Source of the DNA: Megalobrama amblycephala
Taxonomy: Eukaryota; Chordata; Actinopteri; Cypriniformes; Xenocyprididae
NCBI RefSeq assembly: GCF_018812025.1
Contig: NC_063066.1
Location: 5,104,382-5,168,381 of the forward strand
Direction: 5' to 3'
DNA length: 64,000 nt
Part shown: one piece after another, positions 46,097 through 56,599 of the stretch
Numbering within the stretch: the first letter of the stretch is position 1
How the letters are laid out: the number at the start of each line of letters is the position of its first letter
Program-made: the position numbers and the translations under genes
The notes under the pieces: generated by a model
What the model was told of the DNA's origin: nothing
Databases searched by the model: none
Seen by the model: the letters and a program-made list of their open reading frames with translations, nothing else

Positions 46097-49000
46097 CTGC
46101 ATTGACAATAAAAAAAAATTAAAAAGCAACAGTGTTATATTCATATTTCACAAAACTCTGAATCAGCATGTTTAAACATTAACGGTAATTAACTTACACC
46201 AGGCCTTTATAAGCGCTCTATTATTTATTTTATCTGATCTGACCCTTAAAATTACTTCAGCTGTAATATACAGTATAAAAATGATTGGTGTAATATAGTG
46301 CATATCTGAATATAGTCAAGTTGATTCGCTCATATTAAAGTGCCCCTATTATGTTATTTTAAAGGTTCCTAATGTTGTTTTGAAGGTCTCCTACAATAGG
46401 TTTGCATGCCTCCAAGTTCAAAAAAACATTTTTTTTCATAATATACATTGCACATCACCACATCTCTCAAATTACACCTTTGTGAAAATGGTTTGTTCAA
46501 AGATTCCTTCCTTTAAGGGACAATAACTCTTTTATTTAGCACAATAGTTTTTTTATTTAATTACTCTTTTAATGCACTTTGATCTTTACAGAGCTTTTAC
46601 ATTCACAAACAGCTATATTGTACACGACATGAAAGGTAATACTCAAAAAAGCATAACAGGTGCACTCCAAAGATTACTGACTTAAATAAAATGTTACTAT
46701 TTAGATGTGACCACATGAAGCACAGGTTACCTGACCAAACTTGTTTGACAGTGTACTTGTTCCTACTTGTACTTATGGAACTATTAAGCAGCTATTGTAA
46801 CTAGTCCTGCAGCTGCTGCATTAAAACTTTGTTTTGAACCCTACTTAAAAATTGTATAACATCCATCAGCAACTTACATGTATTCCCTCTGTCTTGTAAC
46901 TTTGCATGATGCAATGCACAATGCCCTTGTATTTCCTCTGCTGCATTGCATCTGCTTGCAACCTGCTTTTCACCACGTCAGCAGGTGTGGCGGTGACCCA
47001 CGAGATGGATCCTGTGGAACAACAGCAGAAGTGAAATCTCATGTGGAGTATCTTTAAAATGCTTGACTCCCACTAGTGTCATATTTAGGTTAAACCAGGC
47101 CCTTCCCAGAACCATAGGAGAGAAATTTATGGGAAATACAATGAGAAATCTCAAAACAATCCACCCCCGGACTCTCCTCAGCCAACAGTACACTTAATAA
47201 TCTGACTGCTGAGAAATAGTTTGGTGTCATCCAGAGGTTCTGACAGAGTTTTTTTTTTTTTTTTTTAAAGAAACTTTTTCCATGATAAAGAACCTTATTT
47301 CCAATGGAAAGTTTCCATGGATTTTAAAGGCTCTTCATGAAACCATTGATGCCAATAAGGAACCTTTATTTTTAAGAGAGTAGGTAAGCATGAAAAGAAT
47401 AGCTCTCTTCAACCTAGTGAACTAACTCTGTAGAGAGCATTTTAAAGTTTTCGCATATTATAATGCTTTCTAAGATACTATCTGGCCACATTTTAATGGC
47501 ATGATTTTTCCCCCTTAAACCAGCAAACTCCGCCCCGCAGCCAATTCTGAAGACTTCATTGGTTGTGTCAATCACAGTGCTGACTGTGACAATGCATACT
47601 TAACCCTACCCTACACACCTAACCTTAACCACTGAAACTGAAATGTTGATTATAGATATAATTCATGAAATAATATAATTCATAAAACAATAGCTCATTA
47701 TATTTTAAATTGACTTTTGTTGGACTATTGTTGTTAGCTTAGCAACATGCTAATATCAAATTCTATTGAAATCTACTGTGTTTGAGTGTTTTGAATCAGT
47801 CACTTATTAGGTTCCACTTTAGTTAGAAGCCAGGTGCCTGTGTGGGCAGTAGACAGCATCTACAAGGTTATGGAACAGATCTCATGTGTCATTTACCTGC
47901 TAAACCTCCTGCTAGCCATATGCAGCAGGGATGAGGTGTGCCACTGCCATCAGGATTCAGCCAGTTGCAGAATAATGTGTAGGGTATGAAGTACAATGTG
48001 TAACCAGGTACATCCCGCAATATCATGGCTCCTGCTCCTCGGTAGAGTCCTTGAATGCCCTCATTCTGCAGGACAGTACTAATGCAGTGCAGTGGCCCTC
48101 TGTACATAAACTGGGACTGAATCCCCATTGACCGAAGAGGGACACTCCCATTCCCAGCAAGGTTAAAGTTCTCTGAAAACACACAAAACAGTACATGAGC
48201 AATACTGTGTGTATTTTTGTCTTTTTATAGACATTTTTTTCCCACAATTGTTAATTTCCTTGTAAATGATTAGCTTTCAGTAATCATTACATAGGAATTT
48301 TTTTCTTTAACCCTTTCACGCATAGAGGTCACTACAGTGGACAGCTAATTAAAAAGCCATTTTCTTGCTTATGCATGGGTTTTGATGGCATAGTTGCACA
48401 TCAACCACTACAGTGAATACTAGTTAATCATCCTATACACTGCCACCAAATGGCAAGCCTTGTATGTGGAATTTTTGTTTCCTCCCAAGATGGCTGACAG
48501 CCAGAAAAGCCAAGTTTCTCTGAAATATCCATCCATCTTAAGAGACAGGAAAAAAAAAAAAAAGGAACATCCAAGAAGTTAAATTTCCAAGTATTGATTT
48601 AAGATTGGGATAACATTCTGACTAATCATCTGTCCATTAAATTGGACATTATGCATCACTAGCTATATTTCAGCTACAATTCATACTATTACTGTGGCTG
48701 TTGTTCTTGAAAATACTTTTTTTGTCTGTAAATAAGTATATTTGTGTTATTAGATCGTAATTTGCAGTTTTAAGTAAAAGTAAAAGTTTTCTGATTACAT
48801 AATGCATGTTACTTGTAATGTATTACTTTGCTCGTAACTTCAAAAAAGTAATCTTATCACGTAATGCACATTACATACTGCATTACAGTACTCACTACAA
48901 CCTAAAAAAAGTACTCTGATCATGTAAAGCAGATTACTTGTAATGCATTACAGTACTGCTACATCGAAAAAGTAATCTGATTACGTGATGCATGTTACTT

Positions 49001-52000
49001 GTAATGCATTACATTACTCGCTACATCAAAAAAGTAATCTGATTATGTAATGCATATTACTTGTAATGTGTTACTTTGCTCGTAACATCAAAAAAGTAAT
49101 TTCTTATCACGTAATGCACATTTCATAATGCATTACAGTACTCGCTGCATTAAAAAAGTAATCTGATTACGTAATGCATGTTACTTGTAATGCATTACAT
49201 TACTCGCTAAATCAAAAAAGTAATTTGATAACGTAATGCATGTTACTTGTAATGCGTTACTTTACTCGTAACATCAAAAAAAGTAATCTGATCACGTAAT
49301 GCACATTACATACTGCATTACAGTACTCACTACATCAAAAAAGTACTCTGATCATGTAAAGCACATTACTTGTAATGCATTACAGTACTGCTACATCGAA
49401 AAAGTAATCTGATTACGTAATGCATGTTACTTGTAATGCATTACATTACTCGCTACATCAAAAAAGTAATTGATTATGTAATGCATGTTACTTGTAATGT
49501 GTTACTTTGCTCGTAACATCAAAAAAGTAATCTTATCACGTAATGCACATTTCATAATGCATTACAGTACTCGCTGCATTAAAAAAGTAATCTGATTATG
49601 TAATGCATGTTACTTGTAATGCATTATATTACTCGCTACATCAAAAAAGTAATTTGATAACGTAATGCATGTTACTTGTAATGCGTTACTTTACTCGTAA
49701 CATCAAAAAAAGTAATCTGATCACGTAATGCACATTACATACTGCATTACAGTACTCACTACATCAAAAAAGTACTCTGATCATGTAAAGCACATTACTT
49801 GTAATGCATTACAGTACTGCTACATCGAAAAAGTAATCTGATTACGTAATGCATGTTACTTGTAATGCATTACATTACTCGCTACATCAAAAAAGTAATT
49901 GATTATGTAATGCATATTACTTGTAATGTGTTACTTTGCTCGTAACATCAAAAAAGTAATCTTATCACGTAATGCACATTTCATACTGCATTACAGTACT
50001 CGCTGCATTAAAAAAGTAATCTGATTATGTAATGCATGTTACTTGTAATGCATTACATTACTCGCTACATCAAAAAACTAATCTGATTACGTAATGCATG
50101 TTACTTGTAATGTGTTACTTTACTCGTAACATCAAAAAAGTAATTTGATCACGTAATGCACATTACTTGTAATTCAATACTTTACTCATTACATCAAAAC
50201 GTAATCTGATTAAGTAATGCATGTTAATTGTAATGCATTACATATTATTTAAAAAAGTAATCTGATCATATAATGCATGTTACTTGTAATTCGTTATTTC
50301 ACTCATTACTTAAAAAGTAATCTGATCACATAATGCATGTTACTTGTAATTCATTACTTTACTCATTACATCAAAAAAGTAACCTGATCACATAATGCAC
50401 ATTACTTGTAATTCGTTATTTCACTCATTACTTAAAAAGTAACCTGATCACGTAATGCACGTTACTTGTAATTCATTACTCCCAACACTGCTCATTTCAG
50501 ATGAGATTTGAAAACACCTGATTGCTAGTAGTAGCAACTTGTATGAAGTTCTTCTCTGCCTGGTAGTTGAACGGGAACAAACCCAGTTATGTTTAAATAA
50601 TTGAAGCTGTATTATATATTTTTGTATATATTTTATAGTTTTCACATGATTTTATATTATTTTATTCCTTGGTTTGTTAAATACACAGAGTATTACTGTG
50701 CTATTACTGTATTATGTTTAATACAGCATCTCTTCAGTTAAAAACATAAACGCTGTCTACTCAAGTGGACATCTGCATGAAAGGGTTAACATGAATATGT
50801 TCAGTCCTACACCATGCATGACTCCAGGGTGCTAAAATGTCAAGAATCTAGCTTACCTGCAAGAACAGGTTGGGTTTGCAACTGCAGTCTAATTTTGACA
50901 AGGTCAACAGGGGCGCCCACCCCCACTGAAACCAGACCGGTCAACATGCTCGCTACAGTCAAGTCAAGCATGCTGCAAGGGTGTCTACCGTCATCATAAC
51001 GATATCTGCTAATAAGGCGTTGTGTGTTGCTGAAGAAGCCGAACACCAGAGAGTTATAGAGTGTGATGCTAGCCAGTGGAAAGGACAGTCCTTTGAAAAA
51101 GCCTGTAACCTAAGACAACACAAGAGAGAGATGTCTTTGTCATAGATTGTCTACTTTTGCTTCCAAGAAAAGGAAATACCTATTCATAACATAAATGAAG
51201 TGATTTTTGATATGCAGTCCCACCCAGGGACAACTAGGAACATAGTCCCAGGCCCTGTGATGAGGGTATAGCCTACTTATTGGGCTTGGGGTGAGGGGGC
51301 CCATTTACACAAATTTTGTCCTGTACCCTGTAAATTTTAATGGTGGCCTTGGTCAGTATTGAAGGGTTAGTTCACCCAAAAATGAAAATTCTGTCATTAT
51401 TACTCACCCTCATGTTGTTCCACACCCGTAAGACCTTTGTTAATCTTCAGAACACAAATTAAGATATTTTAGTTGAAGTCCGATGGCTCCGTGAGGCCTG
51501 CATGGACACTTCAGCTCTCAAGATCCATAAAGGTACTGAAAACATATTTAAATCGGTTCATGTGAGTACAGTGGTTCAATATTAATATTATAAAGCGACG
51601 AGAATATTTTTGGAGCGCCAAAAAAACAAAACAAAATAACGACTTATTTAGTGATGGCCGATTTCAAAACACTGCTTCAGGAAGCATCGGAGCACAGATG
51701 AATCAGTGTATCGAATCTGCTGTTCGGAGCGCCAAAGTCACGTGATTTCAGCCGTTGGCAGTTTGCCACGCGATCTGAATCATGATTCGACACACTGATT
51801 CATTTGTGCTCCGATGCTTCATGAAGCAGTGTTTTGAAATCGGCCATCACTAAATAAGTCGTTATTCTCGTCGCTTTATAATATTAATATTGAACCACTG
51901 TACTTACATAAACCAATTTAAATATGTTTTTAGTACCTTTATTGATCTTGAGAGCAGAAGTGTCCATTGCTCCCTATGGAGGCCGCACAGAGCTATCGGA

Positions 52001-53879
52001 TTTCATCAAAAATATCTTAATTTGTGTTCTGAAGATTAACGAAGGTCTTACGGGTGTAATAAATGAGGGTAAGTAATAAATGACAGAATTTTCATTTTGG
52101 GTGAACTAACCCTTTAATATATCATACATAATTAATTACAATTAAGAAAAATAGGGTGTTTCTAATCATTTTACTACTTGTGTTTGAGTGTGCGTTGCCC
52201 AAGATGCTGCAATATTTTACATGAACAAGCAATTTATTAGGAAATATTTCAGATGTATTTTTTTTCCAATTAGAAGGATTTAACCACTATTTTCTTTGGG
52301 ATTATTGTTTATTTTATTGCTGTAATAATTGTTTTATTGTGTCTTCAATAATACTCTAAGAAGTGACCTCATCATTAACAACATTTAAAAGGATGAAAAA
52401 AACTATATATGACTGAGCTAAATGATCTAAAATACACAAATATTCTAAATTAAATAAACCTACATTACCATAACTCCAAGTTAACTCTCCAATCTCTGAA
52501 CAATGACTAACTTCAAATATTTATTTCCATGCTGTAATGCATAATTTCATTCTGTACATAAGTTTTCATATGCTTAATAAAGTTTATGAGCCTGAAGGTA
52601 CAGCAAAACAAGAATGGCTCAACAAATACAAGGCTCTCTGGCCTTTTAGAGCAATTGTGAAATGGTTATTGCAAAAAAAAAAAAAAAAAAAAAAAAAATG
52701 CTTGTCAGTAACTTTATAAAGATATAAAGTCTTACATTTTCCTTTTTGTAGATTGTTACAACACAGTGCAGAGTATTCTTGTATCCTTTGCCAGCTTGTA
52801 AACGAGTCTGTAAAAAAGCACAAATGAATTTTTCATTATTCCCTGGGCTGACACTTCATTCCTAACCAAAATGTTATGCCATCCCAGTGGGTAAAAAAGG
52901 ACAATAATGCCTTATGAAGTAACTTGGAGTGTAAAATCTTTAGAAAGGGAATATAAATACATAATTTATAAATGTGTAATAAATACATTTCTAATCTTAC
53001 ATTTGCACAAAATGCTTGACAAAACTTGGTACCTTGACTGTGTCAAGTGGATGTCCTACAATCACACTGGATGCTCCTGTAACAAAAACAGTATGCTATA
53101 TATTCAAAGTGTTGCAACTGAAGTGTACAAAGTAAATGATAATGATAGATGCACTGCATAGCTTTGTAGGAGGCTCTTCTTGCAGAACACAGTGCCCGTT
53201 TTTCATGAATAAGTCACATTGTTTTGAACATTTCATGGTGGATGGGCATGCACATTAGGGCTTTACAGAACACTTTTTCTTTCAGTGGAGAACCAAAACC
53301 TGTCTTTACACCAAAACCCGTTTAAGGCTGATAAATGTAGACCGATGTTGTTTACAAGAGCGCGAAGTTAAATACTTTGTTTGGAGGCAAAGATTTTGAA
53401 ACACTTGAGGCTACTGAAATGATGTGACACATATTTCGTGAAAAATAGACATGGAATTATTTTATGTAACCTACATCCCATAGGCTAACTGATAAACATA
53501 AACAAAGACGCCCCTCACGCGGATTCAAGCCATCTCTCAGTTAAACTTGTTTTTCGACTCTTTATATTGACTATTTCCCCATTTTTTTTTGGTATTTTCA
53601 AGAAAAAAAACTTTCTCAAAATGCAGATAATATCGATTAAAGTGGTAGTTTAATTGAAAATCTATTTTGCATGTAGACGCGAGGATAACAGATCAACTAG
53701 CCTACTTCACCAAACAAGAAAACTGCATTAAAAAAAGGCTAAATCGCACAATATTAATCTGCGAAAATGCACGGCTGGGGTTTGTTTGTAATGTTAAACA
53801 TACGAAAGTTTCTACAAAACAAATAAAACTCACCTCCAATCCATCCTGCTACAAAATCATCCAGATGAAAGACTGTCAT
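45992..53879 (-). CDS. slc25a48: Mitochondrial carrier SLC25A48, full coding span of seven exons
   Basis: This is an SLC25 inner-mitochondrial-membrane carrier. Mammalian SLC25A48 has been linked to mitochondrial choline uptake. Seven exons (53834-53879, 53033-53076, 52736-52807, 50857-51109, 47897-48172, 46878-47011, 45992-46096) join in frame to 930 nt: 309 codons plus stop, close to human SLC25A48. Three roughly 100-residue repeats each carry the PX[DE]XX[KR] signature: P25-LDTV-K30, P121-VDLV-K126 and P240-ADVV-K245. Characteristic stretches include FVAGWIGGASSVIVGHPLD, VFGFFSNTQRL and FRGATVNAIRGFPMS. All introns are GT-AG. The start MTVFHLDDF aligns with the human MGNFQLEDF. SLC25A45 and SLC25A47 are close relatives, but the overall pattern fits A48 best. 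Intron 4 contains a piggyBac-like element full of satellite; intron 3 contains a foldback element. Confidence 0.95.
46337..46510. repeat. Fragment of the TTAAAGTGCCCCTATTATG repeat in slc25a48 intron 6
   Basis: TTAAAGTGCCCCTATTATGT and AAGGTCTCCTACAATAGG are typical of a common cyprinid MITE. The opposite end is not seen. Confidence 0.5.
46878..47011 (-). CDS. slc25a48: slc25a48 exon 6 (residues 231-275, third carrier signature)
   Basis: 134 nt with acceptor TTGTTCCACAG|GATCC and donor ATACAT|GTAAGT. It encodes GSISWVTATPADVVKSRLQ with the third signature P240-ADVV-K245, then KYKGIVHCIMQSYKTEGIH. Confidence 0.96.
47250..47381. repeat. Degraded copy of the AAAGGTTC MITE in slc25a48 intron 5
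   Basis: GATAAAGAACCTTATTTCCA, CATGGATTTTAAAGGCTCTT and AGGAACCTTTATTTTTAAGA match 7231-7421. The left end is replaced by a T run. Confidence 0.6.
47897..48172 (-). CDS. slc25a48: slc25a48 exon 5 (residues 139-230)
   Basis: 276 nt with acceptor TGTTTTCAG|AGAAC and donor TTAGCAG|GTAAATG. It completes Glu139 and encodes the linker, then GPLHCISTVLQNEGIQGLYR, RDVPGYTLYFIPYTLF and WLAGGLAG, which are typical of the second half of repeat 2 and helix 5 of a mitochondrial carrier. Confidence 0.96.
48311..50785. mobile_element. piggyBac-like non-autonomous element in slc25a48 intron 4
   Basis: TTAA flanks both sides (48307-48310, 50786-50789). The termini CCCTTTCACGCA and TGCATGAAAGGG are inverted, and similarity continues inward for about 30 bp through a GTCCACTTGAG-like palindrome. 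The TTAA duplication plus CCCTTT ends point to piggyBac. It has no transposase; 1.7 kb of its 2475 bp is a satellite array. Confidence 0.7.
48775..50480 (-). repeat. Minisatellite array B with a 430-bp higher-order unit
   Basis: About 27 monomers of about 61-62 bp of the type GTAATCTGATTACGTAATGC / ATGTTACTTGTAATGCATTA / CATTACTCGCTACATCAAAAAA. A distinctive variant, ACATCGAAAAAGTAATCTG, recurs at 48961, 49393 and 49822 (spacings 432 and 429 bp), so seven monomers form one higher-order unit. The array ends in ACTCCCAACACTGCTCA and is the reverse complement of array A in sequence type. Confidence 0.92.
50857..51109 (-). CDS. slc25a48: slc25a48 exon 4 (residues 55-138 plus one base)
   Basis: 253 nt with acceptor TTGTCTTAG|GTTAC and donor CTTGCAG|GTAAGC. 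It encodes the rest of repeat 1 (FFKGLSFPLASITLYNS, then VFGFFSNTQRL) and most of repeat 2, including the second signature P121-VDLV-K126 and IRLQLQTQP. Helices 2 to 3 lie here. Confidence 0.96.
51362..52116. repeat. Foldback element in slc25a48 intron 3
   Basis: The ends AAGGGTTAGTTCACCCAAAA and TTTTGGGTGAACTAACCCTT are inverted, and the arms run almost to the centre (GCTTCAGGAAGCATCGGAGC against GCTCCGATGCTTCATGAAGC). Length about 0.75 kb. It separates exons 3 and 4 without touching splice sites. Confidence 0.85.
52736..52807 (-). CDS. slc25a48: slc25a48 exon 3 (residues 31-54)
   Basis: 72 nt, phase 0 at both ends, with acceptor TTTTTTACAG|ACTCG and donor GAAAAT|GTAAGA. It encodes TRLQAGKGYKNTLHCVVTIY then KKEN: the matrix loop and small amphipathic helix after the first signature. 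Confidence 0.95.
53033..53076 (-). CDS. slc25a48: slc25a48 exon 2 (residues 16-30, first carrier signature)
   Basis: A 44-nt micro-exon with acceptor TTTTGTTACAG|GAGC and donor GTCAAG|GTACC. It completes Gly16 and encodes GASSVIVGHPLDTVK, ending on the lysine of the first PX[DE]XX[KR] motif. It is too short for open-frame detection and was found through protein continuity and splice sites. Confidence 0.95.
53834..53879 (-). CDS. slc25a48: slc25a48 exon 1 (residues 1-15)
   Basis: ATG is at 53879-53877. The exon encodes MTVFHLDDFVAGWIG plus one base and ends at donor TTGGAG|GTGAGT (phase 1). It forms the start of transmembrane helix 1. The upstream 5' flank holds two short upstream frames, one starting ATGTTTAGC and one starting ATGCCGACG. 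Whether they are transcribed depends on an unknown start site. Confidence 0.93.
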
Positions 53880-54080
53880 TGTACAACAGACTGGATCTAC
53901 ACTGGAGATCTCCACACAAGCGTCGGCATTGATACTGTTTAAATGTTGACGCTAAACATCCGTAAGCTTCATTTAACAGTTTGTCCGATCGATAAAAGCA
54001 AAGGTAACTTCAGCCTCATTCACATTTAAATCGGTGAGGGAGGAGAATATGGGGGCGTTACAGATATACGAAAATAGATT
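53880..54080 (-). promoter_or_regulatory. 5' flank and probable promoter region of slc25a48
   Basis: About 200 nt upstream of the start codon, with moderate CpG content. On the minus strand it holds a C-rich GC-box-like AACGCCCCCA near 54055 and no clear TATA box. No transposon is recognisable in it, unlike the flanks on either side. Promoter function is assumed from position only. Confidence 0.3.
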
Positions 54081-55113
54081 TGTTCACCAACATCCATAAT
54101 GAGCTGATTAAAACAATTTGCTGCAGACATATTTCTCACTATTGTGTAACTGGTAAAGTGTGTAAATCTTTATCGCGAGGCTGCTGAGTTCTTCCTATAT
54201 ATCGAGGAATGCCTGGAATGTGGTGGTGTCCATCGAACCATATGTTTTTCACAAACCACAAACATTCTCTGGAAAATAATGTTTCATTTATATCTAAATG
54301 AAAATCTTGGCAATTAGTTATGCTCTCATCAGGCATGACATGACATGAAACCTTATAGGTTGAGATGTAAACAAACTTCTGTAAATAGCATGCTTCAGTG
54401 CATGTGGAAAGATACTGGCAGTGTCATTGGCATAATGGAAAGTAGAGTTCTGCACTGTTTTGCAAACTTTTTTATTATGATATGAGAAGTGCCATTGAAC
54501 ACTATAAAAAAACAAACCCACTAAAACTGAAAATGTAATTGCTGCTTTAAATCAAAATGATGCCAAAGGTACAACCTGCAGTGAGGTCATTGCACTTTTT
54601 TATTTGCTTTCACATTTCTGATTCTGATTGAAACTCTTAAGCTCACAGAAACAGGTAGTCAATAAATTACAGAAATTATTGTGACTGGACTAATATAAGC
54701 CTATAGCTAATATATCATAAATGTGCAACCTGAAGCAGTCTGAAATCCTCTCTTGTGTAAACTGAAATCACTTTCCTTTCATTGTGAAATATATTGTTGA
54801 TTCACATGTTCTCCAAAAAGTTTTGGCACAAACTGAGTATTAGACAGATGAACCCCATGACACATAGGCCTTCTAACAGGGAATGGGAAACTTCTTTTAC
54901 GTTTAGGCAAGGTCGTCTCAAAGTTATGAACACACGTTTTTCCAGCAACATTAATAAATGATTGTTCACAGGTCTTAAAACATGTTTTCAAAATGTTAGC
55001 AGAAAAACATTGTCTATATATACATCGTTCATGGAATGTTCTGAAATGTTTTAGTTGGACATTCCTCATTTTTAAATGCTACTACACTGTAAAAAAGAAT
55101 TGTTGGTTTAACT
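54081..55113. other. Intergenic interval upstream of slc25a48
   Basis: No recognised exon or repeat. Small minus-strand frames (54139-55069) lack support. From about 55080, repeat sequence that hosts the next foldback begins (ACACTGTAAAAAAGAATTGT). Confidence 0.4.
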
Positions 55114-55114
55114 T

Positions 55115-55988
55115 AAAGGGTTAGTTCACCCAAAAATTAAAATTCTGTCAGTAATTTCTCACCTTCATGTCGTTCCACACCCGTAAGACCTTTGTTCATC
55201 TTCAGAACACAAATTAAGATATTTTTGATAAAATCCAATGGCTCAGTGAGACCTGCATTGACAGCAAGATAATTAACACTTTCAGATCCCCAGAAAGCTA
55301 CTAAAGACATATGTAAAACAGTTCATGTGACTACAGTGATTCAACCTTAATGTTATGAAGCGACAAGAATACTTTTTGTTTGCCAAAACAAACAAAATAA
55401 TGACTTTATTCAACAATATCTAGTGATGGGTGATTTCAAAACACTGCTTCATGAAGCTTCGAAGCTTTACGAATCTTTTGTTTCAAATCAGTGGTTCGGA
55501 ACGTGTATCAAACTGCCAAAGTCACGTGATTTCAGTAAACAAGGCTTTGTTATGACAAAAGCGTTTTGAAACGTTTTGAAATTTCAATGGTTCACCACTG
55601 GGGGCAGTTTGATACGCGCTCCAAACCACTGATTCGAAACAAAAGATTCGTAAAGCTTCGAAGCTTCATTAAGCAGTATTTTGAAATCGCCCATCACTAG
55701 ATATTGTTGAATATTGTTTTGTTTTGCGCACAAAAAATATTCTCGTCACTTCATAACATTAATGTTGAACCACTGTAGTCACATGAACTGTTTTAAATAT
55801 GTCTGCTTTCTGGGCATTGAAAGTGTTAATTATCTTGCTGTCAATGCAGGTCTCACCGAGCCATCGTATTTTATCAAAAATATCTTAATTTGTGTTCTGA
55901 AGATGAACAAAGGTCTTACGGGTGTGGAACGACATGAGGGTGAGCAATTAATGACAGAATTTTCATTTTTGGGTGAACTAACCCTTTA
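55115..55988. repeat. Foldback element, largest intact copy
   Basis: The ends AAAGGGTTAGTTCACCCAAA and TTTGGGTGAACTAACCCTTT are inverted, with arms continuing through AAGACCTTTGTTCATCTTCA and its complement and into CGAAGCTTTACGAATC. It interrupts an older TGTTGGTTTAACTTAAA repeat, whose other part follows at 55990-56150 and has relatives at 42080-42300 and 62200-62400. Confidence 0.85.
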
Positions 55989-56217
55989 AAAAGTAAGTTA
56001 CCTGGTTGCCTTAAAATTTTGAGTTCATTGAAATTAAAAATTTGAGTTAATGCAATGAAGGCGATTGGTTTAATCAACAGAAACTCAGAATATTGTTATC
56101 TGAACCATATTAATTATTGAAGTTGATTTGACAAAAGAAAAAATGTCATAACAAATTATGAAAATAATTTTTGTACTTGTTTCAGAACATTCAAAAGTAA
56201 CATTATGTCTTCAAAAT

Positions 56218-56560
56218 GGCAATGGCAATTTATATAGCACAATTAAATACAATCTATGTTGTCCAATGTGCTTTACAAAAGCTAAAAACACAGAAAAACA
56301 CAATAAGTAAAAAGACAAAAAATTATTAAGCAATAAAACACATACACAGAGAAATTGTAAAAACATACCATAAAATAGTGCTTAAGCATTAAAAGACAAT
56401 GTAAGGGTGCTTCAACATGTATTATATGCCTTATCAAACAAATATGTTTTCAACTTAGATTTAAAAACAGATAGAGATGGAGCCTGTCTAATTGAAATGG
56501 GCAAATCATTCCAGAGTCTAGGACCAACTACAAAAAAGGCTGTTCCCTTAACGTTCGCAT
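56218..56560. repeat. Possible non-LTR retrotransposon fragment
   Basis: ATTTATATAGCACAATTAAA, TTGTCCAATGTGCTTTACAA and ATCATTCCAGAGTCTAGGAC are words shared by a common family of fish retroposon tails. No reverse transcriptase is present. Class uncertain. Confidence 0.35.
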
Positions 56561-56599
56561 AACAAAGAAAAACGATAACAATGGCAGCTTTTTACATCT

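Noticed and set aside
45992..53879. SLC25A45 or SLC25A47 as the carrier identity
   Set aside because: Those relatives share the fold, but the N-terminus (HLDDFVAGWIGGASS), the long loop after LQTQP and the C-terminal FRGATVNAIRGFPMS fit SLC25A48 best.
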